Shown here: positions 46,890 to 55,730 of the stretch, piece by piece
Layout of the letters: each line of letters starts with the position of its first letter
Position numbering within the stretch: the first letter of the stretch is position 1
DNA from: Prevotella sp. P5-108
Lineage (GTDB): Bacteria; Bacteroidota; Bacteroidia; Bacteroidales; Bacteroidaceae
Reading direction: 5' to 3'
DNA: 64,000 nucleotides
NCBI RefSeq assembly: GCF_002251385.1
Contig: NZ_NPJJ01000043.1
Location: forward strand, 248,001 to 312,000
Program-made: the position numbers and the translations under genes
Notes under the pieces: generated by a model
Databases searched by the model: none
Told to the model about the DNA's origin: nothing
The model's input: only the letters and a program-made list of their open reading frames with translations

Positions 46890-46963
46890 GGTGCGTTAGT
46901 TCAGTTGGTTAGAATACATGCCTGTCACGCATGGGGTCACGGGTTCGAGTCCCGTACGCACCG
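46890..46963 (+). tRNA. tRNA-Asp (anticodon GUC), first copy
   Basis: A 74-nt cloverleaf. The acceptor stem GGTGCGT pairs with ACGCACC, the anticodon stem CATGC/GCATG encloses loop CTGTCAC (anticodon GTC), and the T-arm has CGGG-TTCGAGT-CCCG. The discriminator is G. CCA is not encoded. Confidence 0.96.
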
Positions 46964-46992
46964 CAAGTTCTTCAGATGCAAAAAACTAACAA

Positions 46993-47066
46993 GGTGTGTT
47001 AGTTCAGTTGGTTAGAATACATGCCTGTCACGCATGGGGTCACGGGTTCGAGTCCCGTACACACCG
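46993..47066 (+). tRNA. tRNA-Asp (anticodon GUC), second copy
   Basis: Same cloverleaf as the copy 29 bases upstream except that acceptor pair 5-68 is T-A (GGTGTGT/ACACACC) in place of C-G, a compensatory change. Both are read from one promoter. Confidence 0.96.
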
Positions 47067-47069
47067 CAG

Positions 47070-47101
47070 AAGAGTCTTAAGTTCTTACTTAAGACTCTTT
47101 T
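47070..47101 (+). terminator. Rho-independent terminator of the tRNA-Asp unit
   Basis: A perfect 12-bp stem (AAGAGTCTTAAG at 47070-47081, complement at 47088-47099) with a 6-base loop, then TT. It directly follows the second tRNA-Asp. Confidence 0.85.
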
Positions 47102-47212
47102 CGTTTATAGCAAACAAACACTAAGTTAATTAATAAATTATAAATAACCGCCGAAAACTGCCTATATTCATAATTTATCCCTAACTTTGCACAATATTAA
47201 ATAATGATTGAT

Positions 47213-47596
47213 ATGAAAAAGATATTTTTATTGTTAATGATGCTGGCAAGCCTTGTCGCCTACGCGCAGCAGGAACAGCCAGAAATAAAGTTTGACAAGA
47301 CCGTACATAACTTCGGCACGTTCAGTGAAAAGACACCTGTCCAGACTGCCGTTTTTGCATTCACTAATATCGGCAAAGCCCCTCTCATCATCAACCAGGC
47401 CATAGCCAGTTGCGGATGCACCATCCCCTCATATACAAAAGAGCCTATCATGCCCGGCGAAAAGGGAACTGTAAAAGTTACCTATAACGGGAAAGGCAAA
47501 TTCCCTGGACATTTCAAGAAATCGATTACCATTAGGACTAACGGAAAAGTAGAAATGGTCCGTCTATATATAGAAGGAGATATGAAAGAAGAGTAA
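47213..47596 (+). CDS. DUF1573 periplasmic protein
   Basis: From the ATG at 47213 (MKKIFLLLMML) the protein has 127 residues. A signal peptide ending AYA is followed by one DUF1573 domain (KTVHNFGTFSEK, ASCGCTIPSYTKEPIMPGEKG, VTYNGKGKFPGHFKKSITI), an Ig-like beta fold common in Bacteroidota. The CGC motif is conserved in the family. Its role is not known. A TAACTTTG -7 box lies at 47182-47189, which would place an alternative ATG at 47204 only some 8 bases after the start site. Confidence 0.88.
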   Translation: MKKIFLLLMMLASLVAYAQQEQPEIKFDKTVHNFGTFSEKTPVQTAVFAFTNIGKAPLIINQAIASCGCTIPSYTKEPIMPGEKGTVKVTYNGKGKFPGHFKKSITIRTNGKVEMVRLYIEGDMKEE

Positions 47597-47613
47597 CAAA
47601 CAGTCCTATACGA

Positions 47614-47660
47614 TAAGCAAAAAACTCATTCAAGCAGGTCTTGAATGAGTTTTTTGCTTA
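47614..47660. terminator. Perfect 20-bp bidirectional terminator
   Basis: 47614-47633 and 47641-47660 are exact reverse complements with a 7-base loop, containing an A6/T6 run. It separates the DUF1573 gene from the convergent MFS gene, ending one base before the latter's stop codon. Confidence 0.95.
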
Positions 47661-48836
47661 TTACCTATTCTTGTGTTTCATAAACCAACGATGCAAGTAG
47701 AATACATATAGCATACATGCCATAATACTAATGGCAAGCGCAATCCATAAGGTGAGATACATCTCTCCGTGACATACCGCCAAGCCACCGACTACACCAA
47801 GTCCAATTCCCGTCTCCCAAGACAGAAAGTAACTACTCTGAGAAGTGCCACGTTGGCAATGAGTACTAAGTTTGATAAAGAACAAGAGAAAACGCGTACC
47901 TATCACCCCTACTCCCAACCCAAGCAATGTGGCTGAAATAGATATGACCTCATGACAACCAGAACGCTCAATGAGTAAAAACAATGCTATAATCATGGCA
48001 AGAAGAGCTGTTACCGCTTGACTCTTTAACTCGGCATTGACAAACGCAATCCTCTCTACAAGGACTGCCACAAACAATCCCAACAACATCCAAGCAAAAA
48101 AAGCAGCAGGCAACCGCAAGGTGTAAAGCATACCTACAACTACCATAATCAGTGCCAAACACACAAAGAGCATAACTCCGCCTGGCAAGAGAAAACGGTC
48201 CAAGCTACATCTTTCTATATTATCTGGAGGGGTCTTGAAAGGAAAGCGTATAACCGAAATAAGCAAGAGGGCCAATACTGACAACAGCACAGATAAAAGA
48301 AACGCGCGCTCAAGACTTACATGAGAAACCACCACAAGAGAGATCAGCGGGCCCAAAGCAACAGCAAGCCGACCGAACCAGTTGATATGATAATTAGCCT
48401 CTGTACGGAAATAAGACTGAACAGAATCAACGACCAGAGTAGAAAGCAAGACCATCTGTGCCAACCCGTAAACGGCACCTAATATGAATCGTAAGGCCAC
48501 TACAAGTTCAAATCGAGCAGCCATTGGAGACGTGCGCAAATACAACATCATAAGGATATCGCCAATTAACAGCAAAATCGCATATTGACACACCCTTTTG
48601 CGACGATAACGCTCTACCAAATAACTTACAAATGGCCCAAAAGCATATAGACCCAGCACATACGCCCCCATTACAAGAGCCTGTGCCTGATAAGAGAAAC
48701 CATTGATTCGCATATATGTCAACATTTCAGGTATCAACATATATACGCCTATTGAAAGTAAAGAATTGGCTATAGCCAAAAACCAGAATTCTTTATGCCA
48801 ATGGCTCAGATGAATGGAGGTATTCTGTGTGTCCAA
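47661..48836 (-). CDS. MFS transporter
   Basis: A 391-residue inner-membrane protein with about 11-12 membrane segments. The usual MFS loop 2-3 signature appears as YLVERYRRKRVCQYA. The length is normal for the superfamily; the substrate is unknown. It overlaps the HAD phosphatase gene by 31 bases, so the two are translated together. The pair suggests a sugar-phosphate or drug function, not more precise. Confidence 0.85.
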   Translation of the reverse strand: MDTQNTSIHLSHWHKEFWFLAIANSLLSIGVYMLIPEMLTYMRINGFSYQAQALVMGAYVLGLYAFGPFVSYLVERYRRKRVCQYAILLLIGDILMMLYLRTSPMAARFELVVALRFILGAVYGLAQMVLLSTLVVDSVQSYFRTEANYHINWFGRLAVALGPLISLVVVSHVSLERAFLLSVLLSVLALLLISVIRFPFKTPPDNIERCSLDRFLLPGGVMLFVCLALIMVVVGMLYTLRLPAAFFAWMLLGLFVAVLVERIAFVNAELKSQAVTALLAMIIALFLLIERSGCHEVISISATLLGLGVGVIGTRFLLFFIKLSTHCQRGTSQSSYFLSWETGIGLGVVGGLAVCHGEMYLTLWIALAISIMACMLYVFYLHRWFMKHKNR

Positions 48837-49438
48837 TTTGAGAAATCATTGATTACTAAATCACAATAATCTGATATGGCTGAAGCACTATTTGTGGTAG
48901 CCAGTCCTACAACATACAAATTGGCAGCACGCGCCGCCTTCAGACCATTAAAACTATCTTCGAAGCCAATACATTCGTCAGGAAGTACACCCAAGACTTC
49001 GGCACCCTTAAGGTAACATTCGGGATGGGGCTTGCTATGGGAGAAGTCTTCAGAAGTAAGAATGGCGTCAAAATAATCCCGAAACTCAGGATGAGCCGCG
49101 TAGATACTTCTCATCTTTTCATTATTACTGCTTGTGACAATTGCCGTTTTGATATTTTTCTCTTTCAATGCCAAAACAAATTGCTGAAATCCGGGAACAT
49201 AATCAAAATGCATATTCCGCTCAAATTCATTAAGACGACTTACAATCTGCGATTGTTCAGACTGAAGATGAGAAAAATACGCCGAAAATATCTGAGTCAA
49301 GGTTTGTCCCTTGATTCTCTTTGCAAAATCAGGAATATCAGAATGATACTGCCTGCCAATCTCTCCCCAAAAGAGCGTATATTGTGGCTCGGTATCAAAT
49401 ACGACACCATCCAAGTCAAAAAGCGCTGCTTTAATCAT
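48806..49438 (-). CDS. HAD-superfamily phosphatase, phosphoglucomutase-like
   Basis: A 210-residue protein with the HAD motif I DLDGVVFDTEPQY (nucleophile Asp near 8), IVTSSNNEKM (motif II), KPHPECYLKGAEVLGVLPDEC (motif III and IV region) and FEDSFNGLKAA. This resembles the beta-phosphoglucomutase and pyrophosphatase branch; the exact substrate cannot be read. Upstream on the minus strand lies a TAACTTTG box (49467-49474) in the dyad at 49466-49497. Confidence 0.88.
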   Translation of the reverse strand: MIKAALFDLDGVVFDTEPQYTLFWGEIGRQYHSDIPDFAKRIKGQTLTQIFSAYFSHLQSEQSQIVSRLNEFERNMHFDYVPGFQQFVLALKEKNIKTAIVTSSNNEKMRSIYAAHPEFRDYFDAILTSEDFSHSKPHPECYLKGAEVLGVLPDECIGFEDSFNGLKAARAANLYVVGLATTNSASAISDYCDLVINDFSNWTHRIPPFI

Positions 49439-49465
49439 TATTCACTAAATAATTACTATTATTAT

Positions 49466-49497
49466 GCAAAGTTACGACATTTTTATCGTAACTTTGC
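49466..49497. promoter_or_regulatory. Mirror-image divergent -7 boxes
   Basis: GCAAAGTTACGA (49466-49477), 8 bases, TCGTAACTTTGC (49486-49497) form a perfect 12-base inverted repeat. It places a TAACTTTG box on each strand facing outward: minus strand for the HAD/MFS pair, plus strand for rsmG. Neither has a good -33 box. Confidence 0.6.
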
Positions 49498-49547
49498 AAG
49501 GAACAAAAAGAAATTGATAATTAGCCGTTTAATTGTCATCAGACTAT

Positions 49548-50168
49548 ATGCAGATTATAACCAAATACTTCAACAAACTGAGTGAGGAACAAATTCAACA
49601 GTTTGCCAAACTCAAGGATTTATACAGAGATTGGAATGCAAAGATAAATGTAATATCACGCAAAGATATTGACAATCTCTACGAACACCACGTTCTTCAC
49701 TCTCTCGCAATTGGAAAGTTTATTCATTTCAAGCCCGGTACTACCCTTCTTGACTTTGGTACTGGTGGCGGCTTTCCAGGTATTCCTCTTGCTATACTAT
49801 TTCCCGAATGTAAGTTCAGGCTCATCGATGGAACTGGAAAGAAAATCATGGTGGCAACAGAAGTAGCCAAAGCAATAGGGCTGAAGAACGTCAACGCAGT
49901 CCATCTCCGCGGCGAGGAAGAAAAAGGAAAATTCGACTTTGTCGTGAGCAGAGCGGTCATGCCTCTACCTGACCTCGCCAAGATTGTGGCCAAAAATATT
50001 TCCAAGAAACAAAGCAATGCCCTCCCCAATGGTATTATCTGCCTCAAAGGAGGTGACTTGCAAGCAGAGATAAAGCCCTACTCCAATATTGCTGAAATTG
50101 CCCCCATCAGTAATTGGTTTGAAGAAGAATGGTTCAAAGAAAAAAACATATTATACATTCCATGCTGA
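49548..50168 (+). CDS. rsmG: 16S rRNA (guanine527-N7)-methyltransferase RsmG
   Basis: Methylates G527 of 16S rRNA with S-adenosylmethionine. From the ATG at 49548 (MQIITKYFNKLSEEQ) it has 206 residues. The SAM-binding loop LLDFGTGGGFPGIPLAILFP is clear, and VSRAVMPLPDLAKIVAKN is the family C-terminal motif. An upstream ATG at 49533 is possible. It is the first gene of a plus-strand run with the MBL hydrolase (7-base overlap), ruvC and a small secreted protein. Confidence 0.95.
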   Translation: MQIITKYFNKLSEEQIQQFAKLKDLYRDWNAKINVISRKDIDNLYEHHVLHSLAIGKFIHFKPGTTLLDFGTGGGFPGIPLAILFPECKFRLIDGTGKKIMVATEVAKAIGLKNVNAVHLRGEEEKGKFDFVVSRAVMPLPDLAKIVAKNISKKQSNALPNGIICLKGGDLQAEIKPYSNIAEIAPISNWFEEEWFKEKNILYIPC

Positions 50169-50803
50169 CAATAAAACGATTTACATGCAACATGTTGCAA
50201 GAGAATTGCTATGTGATAAGCGATGACACAAAGGAGTGTGTTATCTGTGATTGCGGAGCATACTCACAACATGAACGCCAAAGCATAATAGACTATATCA
50301 AAGAGCAGCAGCTCAAACCGGTGCACCTCATTGCCACACATGGCCATATTGATCATAATTTCGGTAATAATACTATTTATGAGCAATACGGTTTAATGCC
50401 AGAAGTGCACAAGGAAGACGAACAACTGATGGAAATGCTCGACAAGCAAGCGGAAGGTTTGGTCAATGTGACCCTTGACTACCAGATGCCCAATCCCGTG
50501 TATTTTGACGAGAATCATGTCATCAGATTTGGAACACATGAGTTTACAATTATTGAAACACCCGGCCATTCTCCTGGTAGCGTGTTCTTCTATTGCAAAG
50601 AAGAAAACGTTGCTTTCTCTGGCGACACATTGTTTAGACATGCCATTGGTCGCACGGATTTTATAGGAGGCTCAATGTTCCAGATAATACAAAGCCTTCG
50701 AATGATTTGCCAGCTTCCAGATACTACGAAAATATATCCTGGTCATGGCGAAACGACTACTATAGGCAATGAATTGGCCAGCAACCCGTATCTTGATAGA
50801 TGA
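50162..50803 (+). CDS. MBL-fold metallo-hydrolase, glyoxalase II-like
   Basis: A 213-residue protein from the ATG at 50162 ([16 protein letters not shown]). The metal-binding motif [12 protein letters not shown], the [10 protein letters not shown] histidine, the [13 protein letters not shown] aspartate and the GHGETT histidine are all in place for a two-metal site. It resembles hydroxyacylglutathione hydrolases, but the substrate is not known in this phylum. It overlaps rsmG by 7 bases and ruvC by 4. Confidence 0.9.
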   Translation: MLTIKRFTCNMLQENCYVISDDTKECVICDCGAYSQHERQSIIDYIKEQQLKPVHLIATHGHIDHNFGNNTIYEQYGLMPEVHKEDEQLMEMLDKQAEGLVNVTLDYQMPNPVYFDENHVIRFGTHEFTIIETPGHSPGSVFFYCKEENVAFSGDTLFRHAIGRTDFIGGSMFQIIQSLRMICQLPDTTKIYPGHGETTTIGNELASNPYLDR

Positions 50804-51378
50804 CAGATAATGAACGCATCATTCTTGGTATAGACCCTGGCACAAATGTAATGGGTTATGGCGTCTTGAAAGCCGTCGGCAATAAAGCCCAACTTATGGC
50901 TTTAGGAGTAATAGATTTACGAAAAATGCACGACCCTTACATAAGATTAGGCAAGATTTTCGAAAGGATTACGGGAATTATCGACGAATATCTGCCCGAC
51001 GAGATGGCTATAGAAGCTCCGTTCTTTGGGAAAAATGTCCAATCTATGCTGAAATTGGGAAGAGCTCAAGGAGTGGCAATTGCCGCAGCTATAAGGCGCG
51101 AAATCCCTATCCATGAATATGCTCCTCTTAAAATAAAGATGGCCATAACCGGACAAGGTCAGGCAAGCAAAGAGCAGGTGGCAGGAATGCTACAACGACT
51201 TCTCAAAATGGACGAGAAGGAAATGCCCAAGTTTATGGATGCAACTGACGCATTAGGTGTCGCTTATTGTCATTTTTTGCAACAGAATGCGCCACAAAGC
51301 GAGCATAAATACGGGAGTTGGAAAGATTTCGCGACAAGAAACCAAGACAGAATAAACAATATATCAAAGTTGAAGTAA
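50800..51378 (+). CDS. ruvC: Holliday junction resolvase RuvC
   Basis: Cuts Holliday junctions made by RuvAB during recombinational repair. The 192 residues start [21 protein letters not shown] with catalytic Asp12. [10 protein letters not shown] carries Glu, and the C-terminal [12 protein letters not shown] carries the last acidic residues. The extra ten C-terminal residues are typical of Bacteroidota. Normal length. ATGA overlap with the MBL gene. Confidence 0.95.
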   Translation: MTDNERIILGIDPGTNVMGYGVLKAVGNKAQLMALGVIDLRKMHDPYIRLGKIFERITGIIDEYLPDEMAIEAPFFGKNVQSMLKLGRAQGVAIAAAIRREIPIHEYAPLKIKMAITGQGQASKEQVAGMLQRLLKMDEKEMPKFMDATDALGVAYCHFLQQNAPQSEHKYGSWKDFATRNQDRINNISKLK

Positions 51379-51393
51379 ACAGCAGAAGAAAAT

Positions 51394-51867
51394 ATGAGAA
51401 CATTTTTAGTATCAATGTTGTTGCTATTGACAATGGCAACAAACGCAAGCGCTCAGGAAATCTACAAAGAGATTAAGCGCATCATGCAAAATCAAGAAGT
51501 CATCAAGTCGGATCCCAAGAAGACGCTTGACGAAAGGAAAATCGCAACATTCAAGTATGATGCCATATATTATATGATGGTGAAGGCTGGCGACAACCAT
51601 GTAACAGCCTACGAATTAGGCAACCAGACGAGCGCAATGATAGACTTTGTCAATCTGTACATAAAGAGACTGTCAATGGAAAAGAAAAAGAATCAACGAA
51701 ACATCATTATGAGCAGATTTAAAAAAGTCACTATCGAAAACGCATTGTTCAACGACATGGACAAAGACATTATTTATGCCTATGTTGACAACGACAACTT
51801 CATTACCCAATTCTCCTTGGACACAAACTGGGTTAAGGCACTTGAAGAAGTTCGCCGCAACAACTAA
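51394..51867 (+). CDS. Small secreted protein, unknown
   Basis: A 157-residue protein with a signal peptide (RTFLVSMLLLLTMATNASAQ) and a helical body. Similar short proteins follow ruvC in other Bacteroidales, but I cannot name the family. It starts 15 bases after ruvC and ends 40 bases before the bidirectional terminator at 51908-51945. Confidence 0.75.
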   Translation: MRTFLVSMLLLLTMATNASAQEIYKEIKRIMQNQEVIKSDPKKTLDERKIATFKYDAIYYMMVKAGDNHVTAYELGNQTSAMIDFVNLYIKRLSMEKKKNQRNIIMSRFKKVTIENALFNDMDKDIIYAYVDNDNFITQFSLDTNWVKALEEVRRNN

Positions 51868-51907
51868 GCCAATACACGACTGGGCTTAATCTCAGTCATG
51901 AAATAAA

Positions 51908-51945
51908 AAAGAATGGCATTGTGGAAAAACACAGTGCCATTCTTT
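51908..51945. terminator. Bidirectional terminator between ruvC operon and glgB
   Basis: A 16-bp stem with one G-U pair (51908-51923 with 51930-51945), loop GAAAAA, T-rich on both sides. Confidence 0.9.
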
Positions 51946-51958
51946 TTATAGGAAGGTA

Positions 51959-54046
51959 TTACTCTTTTCGTCTTAATACGACCGCAGAGCGGGCTGGAAT
52001 ATAAAGCATCAACCACCCCTTATGGTCTTTAGCATACAACTTGTCGGAGTTGGTGAAATGGGTAATGGTATCATCAGCCAATCCATTTCCTCCATACAAT
52101 TTAGAATCAGTGTTTAGCATCACTTCATACGCTCCCTCGGGCACGAGAAAGCCATAATCAGAATATGAGCGGGATGGAGAGAAATTGAATACAAATACCA
52201 GATCCCCACGCATATATGCGAGAATCTGATCACCATCATTATGCCATATTTCTTGCACAGCTGTCTTGTTGATGTTCTTTTCTGACTTCAATACACTAAG
52301 CATATCATGGTCAAAGTCGCCAAGATAGTGATAATCCAATTCCTTATTGTCTACAAGGTTCCACTGTCGGCGAGCATACTTATGGCTCCATCCGTTACCT
52401 TCACGCGGGAAATCAATCCATTCAGGATGTCCAAACTCATTTCCCATGAAATTCAGGTACCCTCCATTAATGGTAGAGGCCGTAACCAAGCGAATCATCT
52501 TATGAAGAGCGATACCACGTTGGGCGCACATATTCTCATCACCTTTCTTAAAATGCCAATACATATCGGCATCAACAAGACGGAATATTATGGTCTTGTC
52601 TCCGACAAGCGCCTGGTCATGGGATTCACAATAGGATATCGTCTTCTCATCAGACCTGCGATTGGTAACCTCCCAAAGAATGGAGCTTGGTTTCCAGTCC
52701 TCATCGCGTAACTCCTTGATGGTCTTAATCCAATAATCAGGGATATTCATTGCCATGCGATAGTCAAAGCCATAACCACCGTCAGCGAATTTGGCCGCTA
52801 AGCCAGGCATGCCACTTACTTCTTCAGCAATAGTAATCGCATGCTTGTTTACCTCATGAATAAGAATGTTAGCCAATGTAAGATAACAAATTGCATTGTC
52901 ATCCTGATGCCCATTGAAATAATCTCCATAATTGGTGAATGCCTCACCTAACCCATGGCTATAATACAACATGGACGTTACTCCGTCAAAACGGAAGCCA
53001 TCAAAATGGAATTCCGTCAACCAATACTTACAATTGGAAAGCAGGAAATGAACGACCTCGTCTTTGCCATAATCAAAGCACAAGCTGTCCCAAGCGGGAT
53101 GCTCGTGACGCTCTCCCGGATAGAAGTACTGATTGGGGTCACCTGCAAGATTTCCAAGACCTTCTACCTCATTCTTGACAGCATGGGAATGAACAATATC
53201 CATGATTACAGCCACTCCGTGCTGATGGGCCTCGTCAATGAGCTGCTTCAGTTGCTCCGGAGTACCGAAACGCGACGATGAAGCAAAGAACGAACTGACA
53301 TGATAACCGAAACTTCCATAATAAGGATGTTCCTGTATCGCCATAATCTGAATGCAATTATAGCCATCCTTGATTATACGAGGCAGAACATTGAGTCTAA
53401 ACTCATCATAGGTTCCAACCTTCTCTGCATCCTGGGACATGCCGATATGACACTCGTAAATAAAGAGAGGATTGGTTTTAGGTACAAACGATTTCTTTTT
53501 CCATTTATAAGGCTGTTCCGGATTCCAGACTTGGGCGGAGAAAATCTTCGTTTCTTCATCCTGAACGACACGACGAGTCCATGCCGGGATACGCTCTCCC
53601 TCGCCACCTTCCCAATAGACATGCATCTTATAGAGGTCGCCATGATTTATGCTGTTTTCCGACAATTTCAACTCCCAATTGCCGGTACCTTTGATGCGCT
53701 TGCATCTATACTTGGGACTTTCCTTCCATTTATTAAAGTCACCTATCAGATAAATGTCAGTAGCATTGGGAGCCCATTCGCGGAACACCCAGCCTTTTTC
53801 AAGTTTATGCAATCCGTAATATTCATGTCCATTAGCAAAGTCTGATAATGTGGACTTGCCATTATCGGTATATTGAGAATATTTCCACTGAGCATGTTCA
53901 TGCCTGCCACGAATAGCATCCTCAAAAGGAGCAAGATAGCCATCGCGCTTGACGATTCCTAAATGTTTAACTTGCTGACTCTTGGCCTGCTTTGCTGGAG
54001 AGTCAACTTTCAAGCCTTTTCTACAAGTTTTACTTGAAGTCACCAT
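51959..54046 (-). CDS. glgB: 1,4-alpha-glucan branching enzyme
   Basis: GH13 enzyme that makes the alpha-1,6 branches of glycogen. The 695 residues include an N-terminal carbohydrate-binding region (HEYYGLHKLEKGWVFREWAP), the TIM barrel with GFRFDGVTSMLYYSHG (nucleophile Asp region), ITIAEEVSGMPG (acid/base Glu) and ESHDQALVGDKT (transition-state Asp), and a C-terminal beta domain. The N-terminal 30 residues are basic and untypical. No other glycogen gene lies in the window. It ends a minus-strand run started by the MORN gene. Confidence 0.95.
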   Translation of the reverse strand: MVTSSKTCRKGLKVDSPAKQAKSQQVKHLGIVKRDGYLAPFEDAIRGRHEHAQWKYSQYTDNGKSTLSDFANGHEYYGLHKLEKGWVFREWAPNATDIYLIGDFNKWKESPKYRCKRIKGTGNWELKLSENSINHGDLYKMHVYWEGGEGERIPAWTRRVVQDEETKIFSAQVWNPEQPYKWKKKSFVPKTNPLFIYECHIGMSQDAEKVGTYDEFRLNVLPRIIKDGYNCIQIMAIQEHPYYGSFGYHVSSFFASSSRFGTPEQLKQLIDEAHQHGVAVIMDIVHSHAVKNEVEGLGNLAGDPNQYFYPGERHEHPAWDSLCFDYGKDEVVHFLLSNCKYWLTEFHFDGFRFDGVTSMLYYSHGLGEAFTNYGDYFNGHQDDNAICYLTLANILIHEVNKHAITIAEEVSGMPGLAAKFADGGYGFDYRMAMNIPDYWIKTIKELRDEDWKPSSILWEVTNRRSDEKTISYCESHDQALVGDKTIIFRLVDADMYWHFKKGDENMCAQRGIALHKMIRLVTASTINGGYLNFMGNEFGHPEWIDFPREGNGWSHKYARRQWNLVDNKELDYHYLGDFDHDMLSVLKSEKNINKTAVQEIWHNDGDQILAYMRGDLVFVFNFSPSRSYSDYGFLVPEGAYEVMLNTDSKLYGGNGLADDTITHFTNSDKLYAKDHKGWLMLYIPARSAVVLRRKE

Positions 54047-54050
54047 AACT

Positions 54051-54500
54051 TTAGATTTTTACTTTAAAAATTGCTTTCTTTATCTTTCGGGCGGTATCAC
54101 CTATCATAGGTGCATGACCATCTTGAGGGAAAAAGATGGCAAACATACCAACTTGACACACAGGATAACACAAAGGCGTCAAGTCTGGGAAAAAGCCTAT
54201 ATCAGTAACGGCATCAAAACCTTTAACATCTCTGTGGGTAATATCTATGTATCCGTATGTCTCCACTTCGGTCAAAGGAATCTGTATGTCTATCATTTCA
54301 TGATGACACTCTACCTTGGCCTCATCTTTTGTTTTTCCAAAGCCCTCTTGGATGTTCACAAATATATTGTCACCATCAATTGGATAATGACCAGGCTCCA
54401 TTGATTTCAAATCATTGGCTTTAAGATAATCAATGACTGTTTGAAAAGAACGGTTGAGAGCGACATACTTGGTAAGATTAGTCAAATTGTCAATTATCAT
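54051..54500 (-). CDS. YhcH/YjgK/YiaL-family protein
   Basis: A 149-residue cupin-like protein of the DUF386 family: MIIDNLTNLTKYVALNR at the start, then ANDLKSMEPGHYPIDGDNIFVN, CHHEMIDIQIPLTEVETYGY and a C-terminal FFPQDGHAPMIG. The His/Glu residues in this pattern usually bind a metal. Members in E. coli are linked to sialic acid and sugar-acid use, but the reaction is not settled. It lies 4 bases before glgB. Confidence 0.9.
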   Translation of the reverse strand: MIIDNLTNLTKYVALNRSFQTVIDYLKANDLKSMEPGHYPIDGDNIFVNIQEGFGKTKDEAKVECHHEMIDIQIPLTEVETYGYIDITHRDVKGFDAVTDIGFFPDLTPLCYPVCQVGMFAIFFPQDGHAPMIGDTARKIKKAIFKVKI

Positions 54501-54516
54501 AATTTCGTTTATTAAA

Positions 54517-55632
54517 TTAATCTACTATTCTTCGTCCATGTTCATATTTGCCTTGAGCGACAATTTTTCCGTTGCGGTCTTTTTCCAAAAAACGGCCATT
54601 CCGCAGACCATCTGCATAAACACCCTCAAAGCGTTTTCCATCTTTATCTTCTTCAATTGCAGGACCATTACGAAGTCCTTTCTTGTACATTCCTTTAAAG
54701 CGCGAACCATTTGCGAAATGGATTATCACTTCCCCATCAAACAAACCTTCTTTGAAATTGGCCTCAAATACATCGCCATTTTTCTTGACTAGCTTACCTT
54801 TGCCATGCTGACGGTCATTGCTCCAATATCCTATATAGGTGTCTCCATTGGACCAATAGAATGAGCCATATCCATTTTTCTCTCCATTCTGAAAGTTTCC
54901 AACATACTTGTCACCATTAGAGTACTTGAATATTCCTTCCCCTGTTCGTTCTCCTTGAACATATTTTCCTTCATAGTAATCACCATTCTGGAATTTGTAG
55001 ATACCCAAGCCGTCCTGTATATCGTCTTTCCATTCTCCTATATATACATCCCCATCGGCATATCTGAAAGTTCCCTTTCCAGATCTCTGATTGTCAAGCC
55101 ACATACCATCATACGTGGTGCCATTTCCCCAATCAAAGAATCCCTTACCCGATTTTTTATCATTATCCCAATTGCCATTATAATATGCACCACTTGCAAA
55201 AGTATATTTTCCCTTGCCATGGCGCTTATCCTTCTGCCAATTGCCTTCATATTTGTCACCATTATAATAATACATAACTCCATGGCCTTGCTGTTCATCG
55301 CGAAACCAAAGCCCGACATACTTATTGTTGGTAAGGAAATAATAAGTTCCGCGTCCGTGTTGCTGATTTTGAAACCACGAACCTTCATATCTCTCACCAT
55401 CGGAGAAAGAGTATACGCCATAACCATTGCGCTTTCCTTTTACATATTCCCCTTCATAAGTGTCTCCGTTTGTATATACTGCAGAACCTTTACCATTGGG
55501 CTTCCCCCCCACCATTTCTCCTTTATATTGACCTCCATCAGAAGTTGTACACGAACCTAAATAAACTTTCTGCGCAGAAAGGAATAAAGGAAATAATAGA
55601 AGTATATATATAACAATTGCTTTCTTAGTCAT
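54517..55632 (-). CDS. Secreted MORN-repeat protein
   Basis: A 371-residue protein with a signal peptide (IYILLLFPLFLSA) and about 14 MORN repeats filling the whole chain from about residue 30, each of the form GxGxxxYxNGDxYxGxW, for example GKGKYTFASGAYYNGNWDND. The first two repeats and last two are weaker. MORN arrays often bind lipid or act as protein spacers. Here the export signal places it outside the cytoplasm. It has its own promoter (55653-55683) and is 17 bases before the YhcH gene. Confidence 0.9.
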   Translation of the reverse strand: MTKKAIVIYILLLFPLFLSAQKVYLGSCTTSDGGQYKGEMVGGKPNGKGSAVYTNGDTYEGEYVKGKRNGYGVYSFSDGERYEGSWFQNQQHGRGTYYFLTNNKYVGLWFRDEQQGHGVMYYYNGDKYEGNWQKDKRHGKGKYTFASGAYYNGNWDNDKKSGKGFFDWGNGTTYDGMWLDNQRSGKGTFRYADGDVYIGEWKDDIQDGLGIYKFQNGDYYEGKYVQGERTGEGIFKYSNGDKYVGNFQNGEKNGYGSFYWSNGDTYIGYWSNDRQHGKGKLVKKNGDVFEANFKEGLFDGEVIIHFANGSRFKGMYKKGLRNGPAIEEDKDGKRFEGVYADGLRNGRFLEKDRNGKIVAQGKYEHGRRIVD

Positions 55633-55652
55633 AAATTAATAGAATTTATTGC

Positions 55653-55710
55653 CAAAATTAGCAAAAAACGATGATACGGCAAAATATATTCTTAAAAATC
55701 ACTACCTTTG
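55653..55710. promoter_or_regulatory. Divergent promoters for the MORN gene and kdsB
   Basis: Minus strand: TTTG, exactly 19 bases, TAATTTTG (55653-55683) for the MORN gene. Plus strand: TACCTTTG (55703-55710) for kdsB, with no good -33 box, since that position would fall in the MORN promoter's own -33. Confidence 0.6.
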
Positions 55711-55730
55711 CATCTATAAAAAACCAAATT

